From: Spinellus fusiger
Taxonomy: Eukaryota > Mucoromycota > Mucoromycetes > Mucorales > Phycomycetaceae
Length of the DNA: 64,000 nt
Assembly: GCA_025094145.1 (NCBI GenBank)
Contig: JALLLS010000072.1
Span: forward strand, 115,087 to 179,086
Direction of reading: 5' to 3'
Shown: positions 27,439 through 37,991 of the stretch, piece after piece
Position numbering within the stretch: the stretch's first letter is position 1
Layout of the letters: each line of letters starts with the position of its first letter
The notes under the pieces: generated by a model
Databases searched by the model: none
What the model was told of the DNA's origin: nothing
The model's input: the letters and a program-made list of their open reading frames with translations, nothing else
Translations under genes and position numbers: made by a program

Positions 27439-28190
27439 CAGTCACACAACATTGGAAAGGGTACGATTTTCATTTTTTGAAATCCTGAAAAAAAACATGC
27501 TTTACGGATAAAAAGGCTGAGACCTTAAAACACATACTAATGACCTCAAATTCAACACAAAGTTAGTTTAACATATTGTCTATAGTAATATATATATATA
27601 TATTAAAAATTATTTAATACCTTGTTGGGCTACCTTTGGCATCAATAACTGCCTGGCAGTGGTCCTTCATTGAGTCAACTAAACGTTCGGCAAGATCAAC
27701 GTGGATATTTCCCCAAGCTTCTTCTAAAGCTGTCTTGAGCTCATCGATATTTTTGATACCGGCCCTCTTGTTATCAATAAGCTTATCAAGACAGCCCCAG
27801 AGATGTTCAATAAGTTCCAAATTTATGTAGTTATAGGAGGCAAATAGTTTGCCTTTTAGAATGGCCTCAGGTCGTCTGAAATCTCTCTCGTTTAGTTTTC
27901 TTTTTGGTGCACCATAACGAAGCTTTGGTACAGGATTACCAGTAGACTTGCTAATGCCAATGACCTTTGAAATGGCACCCATGGAGTAATTTTTTTAAAA
28001 GCCAGTAAACACCCCATTACTCTCTTTTCTTCAAGCTTATTATAAACTCTAGAGTTTCTAGTTGAGGATTCTGTGTTTGATATTTGAGATTGCTTAATGG
28101 AATGTGATTCTGTGGTGAAAAGAAGAAGATGAATCATGTTTAAAATTGTATAAATTATGGGGTCGTATACTAACTAATGTTGTGTGGATG
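27439..28190 (-). mobile_element. Tc1-type deletion element, inverted copy 1 (family T3)
   Basis: The left end begins CAGTCACACAACATT after TA. The right end is a degenerate inverted match (28160-28190) followed by TA. On the minus strand, 27982-27614 encodes 122 residues. They start with a helix-turn-helix fragment (MGAISKVIGISKSTGNP), pass directly to LELIEHLWGCLDKLIDNKRAG, the block around the last catalytic Glu, and end in VIDAKGSPTRY. The central catalytic core carrying both Asp residues is missing. A copy in opposite orientation with an identical 122-residue frame lies at 33167-33915. Confidence 0.85.
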
Positions 28191-28205
28191 TATACAAACA
28201 ATATA

Positions 28206-29036
28206 CACTCCCAAGTAATGTGACAACAAAAAATAAAGGTATATCTATCAGTCAAAGATGTTCATAATAAAAGGTTCATGGAATAACATAAGATTTGGAA
28301 TAGTTGTTCTTTAACTGATCATATACATTTTTTTATTATAAATATATTGTTCAGTAATTTGTAACAAAGTCTTTATTCTTCATTACAGCGAAGTACCTTC
28401 TTGGCATGCTATCCACTAAATTTTCCAGGAATTCATTTGGGTTCTTCTCCCATTCAGTACGCAAGCATTGTTCAAGCTGTTTTGTATTGGTTATGCTTGT
28501 GATTAAGTGTCATACTAGGTTTACCCAATGGCGGATATGAAAAACCCCCGAGTTTATTCATATATTTTATAAATGTACTACGGCAAACATTCACACCTGC
28601 ATCATTAGTATTTTTCAAATGATATACAATTGTTTGCATAGTGTTTCTATGAATAGACAAAATGATAGCCAGTTTTGAAGTAGATGAAACCTTTTCAGGT
28701 TTTTCTATATGCATTTTGAGTTGAACTGTGCCTTTGTTTTTATACAATAGAACGATCCTGTCCACTGTGCTTTTTGGGATGTCAAGATTGTCAGCAATCT
28801 CTTGATAAGTAGCATGTCTTTTCCATTGTCCTATGATTTGACCTCTAATAAACATGTCATGCTCTCTTCTTTTGATAGGACTATATTTGTGTTCTTGTCT
28901 AAGAGTTGACTGAACTTCATTGCTTGGTGTTATTTTTTTGAATAAGTTATAAAAGAAAAGAAAAGACCTCTATTTTATTTTTGAAGAATAAAAATAGAAA
29001 ATTATCTTTTGTTTAGCCACTTATTACTTGGGACTG
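28206..29036 (-). mobile_element. Tc1-type deletion element (family T1)
   Basis: Inverted ends CACTCCCAAGTAAT (28206) and its partner ending GGGACTG (29036), each beside TA. It lies only 15 bp from the preceding element. On the minus strand 28855-28472 encodes the DNA-binding part of a Tc1 transposase (YQEIADNLDIPKSTVDRIV), then the frame breaks. A later frame near 28500-28370 carries the C-terminal tail (QCLRTEWEKNPNEFLENLV). The catalytic core is deleted. Same family as 110-782. Confidence 0.8.
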
Positions 29037-29459
29037 TACATAGATTTAGAACTTTTAGTTATTCAACAAGAAAGGAATTTATACTAAATAAGATATGCTT
29101 TTGATATATTAGTACATTATGGTAAAGACAGATAGTAAATTTATGGCATCGATTCATTGTTTTTAATAATAATAATAATAATAATAGAGACTATTATGTA
29201 ATATTTAATATATGACTAACGAAAATAATCATAAGACTAATAGCTTGATAAGATCTGATTGAGAATTATGCAGGATGTCAGACTAAAAATAATCATGCAT
29301 AACTATCATATAAGTTCAATATGATACTCATGAGAAGCATTTGTCCCTATGGAGCCATTTATTATTAATGTATAATAAAATATCTGTCTCTAATCTGGAA
29401 ATCATTAGAGTTCAACAATCTTATAAAAAAACGTTTTTTTCTTTTCTTTTCTCTCACTT
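29037..29459. other. upstream region of carnitine acetyltransferase
   Basis: An AATAAT microsatellite (29165-29186) and T-rich tracts just ahead of the start codon. No TATA box was assigned. Confidence 0.45.
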
Positions 29460-31501
29460 ATGCCTCACACTTTTGATTTTCAAAAAACTCTTCCAAAACT
29501 TCCTGTACCTTCTCTCAAAGAAACATGTTCTCTCTACTTACAGAGTCTTGTCCCTTTATTGAGTCCTGATAAATTCAAAGAAACAGAAAAGATAGTTCGT
29601 GAGTTTGAATCCAGTGCACTGGCCCACTCTCTCCAGCAGCGACTATTGGACATTGAAAAGAACTCGACTTACAACTGGCTAGAGGAGACCTTCTGGCTTA
29701 AAAAAGGTAAGTATTTTACAGTATCTATGTGTCTAATACTTACTCGATAGTTTATCTCGAGTGGAGAGTGTGTTTGATGGTTAATAGTAACTGTTACACA
29801 CTTGGAAAAGACGACATCACCCACCCAAAGGTTCTTTTGGAAACTCCTTTGTATGCAGTCAAATCCGGAGAATTTACACACTACCAAATCAGAAGAGCTG
29901 CCCACCTTATTTTACGTGGTGTAGATTTCAATAATATTATTCAAAGGTAATCCCAAATTTAGAAGCCCTCTGACAGTATATACAGAGGAACACTTCCTAT
30001 TGAAATGCTGAGAAATAACAAAGCACAGTGTATGCATCAGTACCGCCGCATATTTGGTGTCACCCGTATTCCAATGCCTTACTGTGATTCTGTTCTTCAA
30101 CATGATCCTTCAAAGTACAGTCATATCACAGTCTTGGTACGCGACCAAGTCTTCAGATTAGATACATGTGATGGACAAGTACTCAAGACAGTGGATGCTA
30201 TTGAGAAAGAACTATTGGATATTGTTGGTTATGTCCAGCATTTGAAAACACCAGAAGCACCCATCTCTCTCTTTACAAGTTGGAATCGTGACTCGTGGGC
30301 TGTAGCACGTAACCATTTGCTTGCTTTGGACCCTAGTAACCGTGAATCCACTGATATTATTGAACAAAGTCTATTTACTGTGTCTCTTGATGACCACACT
30401 CAGGGAAATGATCTATCACTTCAAGCAAAAACAACAATGTGTGGCCATCAAGGAATTGGAAATGGACACAACCGCTGGTATGACAAGTATAGCAATTTAG
30501 TGATAGAGAACAATGGAAGGTGTTCTCTTTCTGAAGAACACTCTATTCTGGATGCATTAACTGTCAGTTATCTTCTTGACCATATGATGAAAGAGCCCTG
30601 TCCAGGTCCTTTTAACCCTCAAGTAGTAAAAGTCACTCCTTCCAATGTATACCACCTGAAATGGAAGATAGATGCCATAATAGAGAAGGCACTAGAAGAG
30701 GCACAAATAGCAGCAGACGTTATAGCAACAAACTCTGATGTTGGTGTCTTGATCTTTGATGACTTTGGTAGCTCTTGGGTAAAGAATAATGCTAGAGTAC
30801 TACCTGATGCATTCTATCAAATGGCAATTCAAATTGCTTATTATCGTTCCCATGATAAACAGACAGCAGTCTATGAGTCAGCTTCCACAAGGAAATATCT
30901 TCATGGAAGAACAGAGACCATTCGATCTTTCACATCAGACAGCAAACGATTTGTAGAGGCAATGCAGGATAAAAATATAGAAGTAAGTCTGTTATTTAAT
31001 TATGTATCTCTTGGATGAATCTAATATTATTTAAACTATTAGAGTTCTACCAAGTATAGTCTTCTTGTCAAAGCTGCAAATGCTCACGAAGAATACTCAA
31101 TAAGGGCAAACGATGGATATGGATGTGATCGACATTTGTTTGCTTTACATAAACTTAATCTTGATCATGAAATGCTATATAAAGATGGAAAAATGGAAAT
31201 GATGTCACTGCGCCCAATTTTTAATGACCCTTATCTTCATTCAAGAGAGTGGCTGATGGTTGCTTCTAGCTTACATGCCGGTGTTCGTCTTATGGGGTCG
31301 GGTCTTGGAGCTGTGAATCCAGACGGTTACTCCCTTATCTATTTTCCAGGTGATCATATGGTGAAGTTTGGAATTGAAAGCAAGTTCACCTCCAAGAGTA
31401 GCTCCACTGCAGATTTAATGAAAAATCTGACATATGCATTAAGAGACATGAGAGAGATATGTGATCAAAACTCAAAAGAAATGATAAAGGCTAATTTATA
31501 A
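29460..31501 (+). CDS. carnitine O-acetyltransferase-like (choline/carnitine acyltransferase family)
   Basis: Transfers acetyl (or short acyl) groups between CoA and carnitine, serving acetyl transport between compartments. Four exons: 29460-29706, 29751-29946, 29986-30982 and 31043-31501; 632 aa, normal for the family. Family blocks: LPKLPVPSLKETCSLYLQSL at the N-terminus, EHS with the catalytic His at about residue 333, SSWVKNNARVLPDAFYQMA..AYYR, and ASTRKYLHGRTETIRS. Near the C-terminus GLGAVNPDGYSLIYF stands where the usual GFG.V.PDGYG block is found. No mitochondrial presequence is evident, and the C-terminal ANL is at best a weak peroxisomal signal, so a cytosolic form is the simplest inference. 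The gene sits between inverted transposon copies at 27439-28190 and 33167-33915. Substrate length (acetyl versus octanoyl) cannot be decided by eye. Confidence 0.92.
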
Positions 31502-31760
31502 TAAAAGCAAATGACAGTGTTTTTTAAATACTATTTTTGTTAATGAAAAAGATATATTAAAATATATTCATTATTATATCATGATATTATTTTTTTAGCT
31601 CCTTCTTTTGGTCACATTATATGTTTATTGTATGTTTTTGTGATAAAGATGTATTTTCTATTACAGAAGTATATCGGAGTGTAAGGTATACCTAAAATTC
31701 TGACATGTTACTGTATTATCGAAAACAGAAAATATAGAACACAGCCAAGTAGTTCAATTA

Positions 31761-32990
31761 CAGACACACCCAGTTAAATTTAATACTTGCCTAAATTTTA
31801 AAAATAAAAAACTTTTTGTTTTTGCATAAAACTCTCTTTCTTTCCTAATATTATTAATCCAACACTATATATCAAATAGACATCCAGAAACTCACACTCG
31901 TGAAGAATATAACAAAGCAGAAGATAAAAAGTTATGGGGCATCTATTACCTGTTGAAGGCTGGATTAAAACAGACTGTCATCATAAATGTAGTTAGGATG
32001 AAAAAGCCCACAGTTCAAAATATTATCAGAAGTATCAGAGAACATAGGTCACTATTAAGTTTGAAGATACATGGAAAACATAAAAAAAAGCAAGTGAGAG
32101 GGACCTCAGATACCTGGAAAAGGTTATTAGAAAGAATCCATTTGCCTCATACAATCAGCTGAAATTAGAAATGTTGAAGGTTCAGGTGGATGTATGTAGA
32201 AATACCATTATCAGCTATTGCAATCAGTTAGGGTTTATATCTTTTTATCTATATCACACTCTGTCCTTGATTGTGAAACAAAACGAGAAACGGCTTTGTT
32301 GGGCCAAGGTCCACCTCCTCTGGAAAGAAGAAAACTGGAAGGCGGTCATCTGGTCCAATGAGTCCAAGCTTCAGCTAATGAGCAACAACCACCGCAACAG
32401 GGTGGTGCGTAGGAAGAAGAAGGGACTGCTCCCAAAGAATGTGAAGCCGAAAACGAAGTTTGGTTGTGGTGGGGTGATGGTGTGGGGTTCCTTTCCTGGT
32501 GAAGGTGTTGGTAGACTTGCTGTGGTGGAGGGATCCATCAATAGTGCCAAATACACTAGTATTTTAGAAACAGCCTATTGCCCTGGGCTGGCTCGTCTTT
32601 TGGCACTGAATCTAGTGGTAGGCTATATTCTTCAAGAGGACAATGCCAGTTGCCATACTAGTAAGGAGACTAGGAAATGGAAGGATGAGAGGGGCATAGT
32701 CACTATGGAGGGGTGGCCCTCTCAAAGCCCTGACCTGAACCCAATTGAGCATCTTTGGGAAGAGTTGGACAGAGCATTTCGGAAGAGGATGACCCCAGCA
32801 AGCACCCTCCAGGATCTGAAGGCTCTCCTGGTCCAAGAATGGAACAATATCCCCAAAGAGGTTACCAACAACCTCGTTGCCAGCATGCATTGAAGATGTA
32901 GAGCTGTGATGGAAGTCAAGGGTGGAAACACCAAATACTAATGGTTTCCACCCAATAAATTTGTATATATTATCCTGCTGACCTTCTTTA
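31761..32990 (+). mobile_element. Tc1-type transposon, nearly full length (family T2)
   Basis: The left end CAGACACACCCAGTTAAATT after TA resembles that of the element at 7948. The transposase region runs 31953-32893. No right inverted repeat was identified, so the right border is approximate. Confidence 0.75.
31953..32893 (+). pseudogene. Tc1 transposase, frameshifted, first catalytic Asp replaced
   Basis: The longest frame, 32171-32893 (240 codons), covers the second DNA-binding part and the whole catalytic domain: GGVMVWGSFPGEGVGRL, QEDNASCHTSK with the second Asp, and SPDLNPIEHLWEELDRAF with the final Glu. The block that normally reads WSDES has WSNES, an Asp-to-Asn change at the first metal-binding position. 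Upstream, 31953-32170 carries the first helix-turn-helix in other frames with several stops. Both the frame breaks and the missing Asp argue that it is inactive. Confidence 0.82.
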
Positions 32991-33166
32991 TACTTCATTC
33001 AATTCGCAAGTCTCTAATATGTGTTTAATGTGTGTTTCTATGACAATTAATAAGTATTTCCCCATACAAGAATCATATCGAAAAATAAAAACTTTTATAT
33101 GTTTTCCACTGGACACTGTATTATCCAAGCTTAAGAATTCGTTTAAAATAATGCAAACACTTTATA

Positions 33167-33915
33167 CAGTCACACAACATTAGAAAGGGTACGACCCCCT
33201 AATTTATACATTTTTAAACATGATTCTTCTTCTTTTTACCACAGAATCACATTCCATTAAGCAATCTCAAATATCAAACACAGAATCCTCAACTAGAAAC
33301 TCTAGAGTTTATAATAAGCTTGAAGAAAAGAGAGTAATGGGGTGTTTACTGGCTTTTAAAAAAATTACTCCATGGGTGCCATTTCAAAGGTCATTGGCAT
33401 TAGCAAGTCTACTGGTAATCCTGTACCAAAGCTTCGTTATGGTGCACCAAAAAGAAAACTAAACGAGAGAGATTTCAGACGACCTGAGGCCATTCTAAAA
33501 GGCAAACTATTTGCCTCCTATAACTACATAAATTTGGAACTTATTGAACATCTCTGGGGCTGTCTTGATAAGCTTATTGATAACAAGAGGGCCGGTATCA
33601 AAAATATCGATGAGCTCAAGACAGCTTTAGAAGAAGCTTGGGGAAATATCCACGTTGATCTTGCCGAACGTTTAGTTGACTCAATGAAGGACCACTGCCA
33701 GGCAGTTATTGATGCCAAAGGTAGCCCAACAAGGTATTAAATAATTTTTAATATATATATATATATTACTATAGACAATATGTTAAACTAACTTTGTGTT
33801 GAATTTGAGGTCATTAGTATGTGTTTTAAGGTCTCAGCCTTTTTATCCGTAAAGCATGTTTTTTTTCAGGATTTCAAAAAATGAAAATCGTACCCTTTCC
33901 AATGTTGTGTGACTG
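33167..33915 (+). mobile_element. Tc1-type deletion element, inverted copy 2 (family T3)
   Basis: Well-preserved inverted ends CAGTCACACAACATT (33167) and its complement at 33901-33915, both beside TA. The frame 33372-33740 encodes the same 122-residue fused fragment as copy 1 (27439-28190). The two copies are almost identical in the interior, so duplication is recent. Confidence 0.88.
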
Positions 33916-34549
33916 TATATATACTGATTGGGCTACTTATATTATGAACTTAATTATTTGAATTGATAATAAACGTTTTAGTCAATAAGAAATGTATTAG
34001 AGACTCGAGAGACTGTTATTTGCTTATTTTGTCTTTGAAATAACAATCTCGGATGATAACATCTACTACAGTCTGTCGTGCATAAACAATAGCCCTTTTT
34101 TCTTTCCTCCTCTTTTTAGAGCTCACTAACACTTTATATAACTTTGAATAAATTTAAAAGAATAAAATGTCTATTTATTGAGGTATTATTGTTTAATTAA
34201 TTAATTAATTAATTAGTGTGTAAATAATAGTGTTCAAAAAATCAGAAACAAAAGGTGTGTTTGTAATATAAGAAATATACTTCGCAAAGCCATTTTGTAT
34301 CTAACATCTATCTAGCTTATATACTACTTCTATTGATACATTGGGCTATATTAAAATGACAAAAGCAATCTCTTCCAAAAGCAAAGTAAGGAGCCCTAGC
34401 ACATCAGTGTGTCAGGGGTCAGATACTTCCACATTTGTAATAATAGCTTTGGCAGAACACATTTCTTAAGTATGAGCAAGTCTCATAAACAGTCACATAT
34501 TATTGGCTTTCATCACTTGTGCTAGTTGACGCATTTCGTACTTTACCTC
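33916..34549. other. upstream region of MYSM1-like gene
   Basis: TTAA-type simple repeat at 34194-34216. No gene seen and no clear promoter element. Confidence 0.45.
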
Positions 34550-37500
34550 ATGGAAGACAACCAAGAAATTGACGTTGATCTTGACGTTGACGTTGATCTC
34601 GATCTTGAAACCTCAGTCCAAAATACATCACCAGAGGTGATTATAAATTATCAACCGTAATCTGTCGTCCTGGCGTCTTGAGTAACCTTTCTTCAATAAC
34701 CTTCAGTCGCTAAATCGACGCGTTTATCCATGATAGTGATAATGCCCCTGCTAAAAAACGGCCCGAGAAAGAAGTCAATGAAAACTCATGGAATGAATCC
34801 ACAGTAAGAAAAAATGCTACTTTATATACTTCTATTCTAGTTTTAAAGCAGTAAAATGTTATATTTTAATCAGTATCAGTTACAAGACGTCGATGCAGAG
34901 TCAAGAGCTCTTATTGAACAAATGCTTGCTGAAGAAGAGTTTTACTATGGATCTCATTCCATATCTACTATAAGTGCTTCACGGAATAATGAAAATCACA
35001 AGAAAAAGGCAGCTTCCTCTAAGAGCAAAAAAAAGAGAAAGAGTAATAAACCAGACATAGACATTTATCCAACAGATGAGAGTGATTCTGGAGGATCCTT
35101 TTCTCAACTAAAAAAGTCAACCAAAAAAGGCGAGAGTAAGTACAAGCTATTTGTAATATTCTGATGAGATAATTTACTACACCATATGCTCATATGTATT
35201 AGCATCACTTTCATCTGCTGCACTCCCATCCCACAAGACACGGTGGACAACTGAAGAAGATAATTTATTGCATAAGGCTTTAGTATGTTGTTCTAGAAAA
35301 GATGATATACACCATACTCTGCTAAACTAGTCATAAAGGAAAAATATGGATACGGGAACTGGAAGAAGATATCGGAGCATATGAAGACAAGGAATCCTCT
35401 ACAATGCAAAAACCATGCTAGACATTGGGTGTTATCTGAAAAGGTATTTTTACATATCTATTCATCTATACTCTCTTTGCTGATACACATAATACTAGTT
35501 GAAAAAGCCATCGACAGTAGCAGTCAAAGAACAGGAAGATGTCCATGGTAGCGAGGCAGATGATACAGATATATCCAAGATGGATACTCTAATGACAGAG
35601 AAAGAGGCAGAAACAGAGGCAGCAGCAGAGGCAGAGATAGAAACAAAGGCAGAGATAGACGAAGATATTCTGGTAGAAGATGAGACCCACGATATTGTTA
35701 TGAATGAGCCAACACTGCCCATAATAGAAGAAGAAATAGTTCCTAATGATACACCCGTTGATCAACAAGACTCTTTACGCGCCATGTCTATAGATGAAGA
35801 CGAAATATCTACATCTTTTGCTGTAGATCCTCTCCAGAAGAATGAAAATAAAAACAGTAAAATAGAAGAAACAGTATCCATGTTCAAAGAGACACCTTTA
35901 CCTCAAGAGACACCGACAGCTGTAACTGAGAAGCCTGTGCTTCACAAAGAAGAAAAGCAAATGACAGAGAAACTCTTAGAAAAAGATCAACCAAAAGCAC
36001 CTGTAGCAACAGAGACGGTTCAGACATCTTCTCTTGACTTACTTGCCACTCCAGCAATAGTGACCGTGCCAGAGATAAAGACATGTACAGATGAGAGTAT
36101 TTACATGGCAAGTGAACCAACAGAGGGATGGTCTCTATATTCTATATGTCTAATTTATACACATCACTGATTAGAATTTTGACAAAAACAATGTTTCTGA
36201 AGAAGAAAAAGCGAGCAATCCTGAATGGTTCAATAACAAACAGTCAAAGACATCCGATCGCTACCTCAAAATTCGTAATCATATGCTTTACTGCTGGAGA
36301 CAGTGTCAGCCACGCTATCTTACCAAGACGAGTGCTCGTAGAGACCTTCGAGATTGTGGAGATGTTAATGCTATTGGCAGAGTTCATTCCTACCTGGAAA
36401 GTGTGGGTGCTATTAATATTAACTGTGTTACCAATGCACCTCGTCCACCAAAACGTATTGCATACGAAACATATGAAGATGAAGACGGTTTCTTGGATAC
36501 AGCTGATTTAGTAGTTGGTTATGATGGGTAGGTCTAGGCGTAAGAGAGAGAAAGAGAGAGAGAGAGAGTGTGTGTGTGTGTGTGTTTGAAGAGAAGGAAA
36601 CTTATTTTATTAGACCTCGCAAACGTAAAGTTCGCAATTATGTTGGAGAATGGTAGGATACACTTATAGCATATCTTCTCCCATGAAAATCTAACAAATA
36701 GTTTGTATCTAGGGTGGATCCCAGAGAGTTAGAAGGTCGAGTGATTGAACATGGTACAGAAGTACACACAGGTAAATAAGGAGTCTTTTTTTGGAAGTAG
36801 AGTGCTCATTATCAGTGTTTTATTAATACTTTATGTAGAGAACACACCTCGACCTAAACGCATTGTAAAACAAACACAACAATATTACAGTGGGGATGAT
36901 TTTGGACGTGGCTATGATCCTTTTAGACTTATTCCTGTCGAATACTACACTGACAATGACTCGGCCCCATTCACTGTTGAAATCATTAGCAACGCTTTGG
37001 TAAGAAGATGTGTATAATATTTAATTGTATATTAATAATAGTATGTTAGCTTGTTATGGACTTTCATTCGCACTTGGCTCATACAGAGATTATTGGACTT
37101 CTTGGTGGTAATTTTGTTGATAATGGTGGAACAAAAGTTCTCAAAGTTGAATCTGTTTTTCCGTGCCAGAGTACAAGTACCGGTATACAGGTATTGGCCT
37201 GTAATGATTAACTCCTTATGCCTCTATGTTTATTAGTGTGAAATGGACCCAGCTTCAGAGATGAAAGCAAGAGAAGTGTTTGCAGAAAAAGGCTATACAG
37301 TGGTTGGCTGGTATCATTCACATCCAACCTTTGATCCTCATCCAAGTATTCGTGATATTGAAAATCAAACATCATATCAGGTAAATAGTTTATTTTTCCC
37401 TGTATTCTAAACAATAATAACATGTTCTTTTTTTTTTTTAAAAAAAATAGACATTGTTTAGAAATGAAAAAACGGGGGATGAGCCATTCATTGGTGTGAT

Positions 37501-37991
37501 TGTAAATCCATACGATGCTGAGAATACCAGTGATCATTCTCAGATCCAGTATCTTCATATTAGCAATTGCTGGAACAGATCCAGATCTTTTCGTAAGTAT
37601 ATTCGAAATCATAGACATACCTATATGGGTTGATGAGAAAGGGTGAAGAAACATGGACTGATATATTCTCCAGGCCTACCATTTGCCTGCCGCCGTAGTG
37701 TTCGTCAAAGTGAACAAGTTTCATCGGAAGTGTATATGCTTTTTAAGGAGCTTGTGGATGAATTCAAGGACTATGAGCAGTAAGCAAACCTCTGTGACCA
37801 TAATTTCTACTTACACGTGAAATAGTAAAATGGACATGCTTCGTCCTTTTGGCAGTCAAACTCGACTAAACAAATTGCTTGACTCGTTACGTGCCAATAT
37901 ATTCTTGAGTAAAAAAGAAGAAGACAAGTTTCTAAGTACAGTCCATGATTTGATGGTCAATGTCTTTCAAGGAACACCAAAAAAGTCTTAA
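34550..37991 (+). CDS. MYSM1: MYSM1-like histone H2A deubiquitinase (SANT-SWIRM-MPN)
   Basis: JAMM-type zinc isopeptidase predicted to remove ubiquitin from histone H2A in the nucleus. Fifteen exons: 34550-34656, 34737-34803, 34874-35135, 35203-35282, 35339-35443, 35499-36107, 36175-36527, 36614-36652, 36713-36771, 36839-36999, 37050-37190, 37237-37380, 37451-37592, 37674-37779, 37826-37991; 846 aa. Domains: SANT/Myb (about 158-207, [26 protein letters not shown]), an acidic Glu/Thr-rich linker (about 208-410), SWIRM (about 420-515, [16 protein letters not shown]), and MPN (about 575-740). JAMM residues are Glu627 (TEIIGLLGG), His688 and His690 ([17 protein letters not shown]) and Asp701. The intron after 36107 has no GT donor in a compatible phase; a GC donor (GCAAGT) fits. 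The exon 4/5 acceptor was chosen by frame. Domain order is that of MYSM1. Confidence 0.9.
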
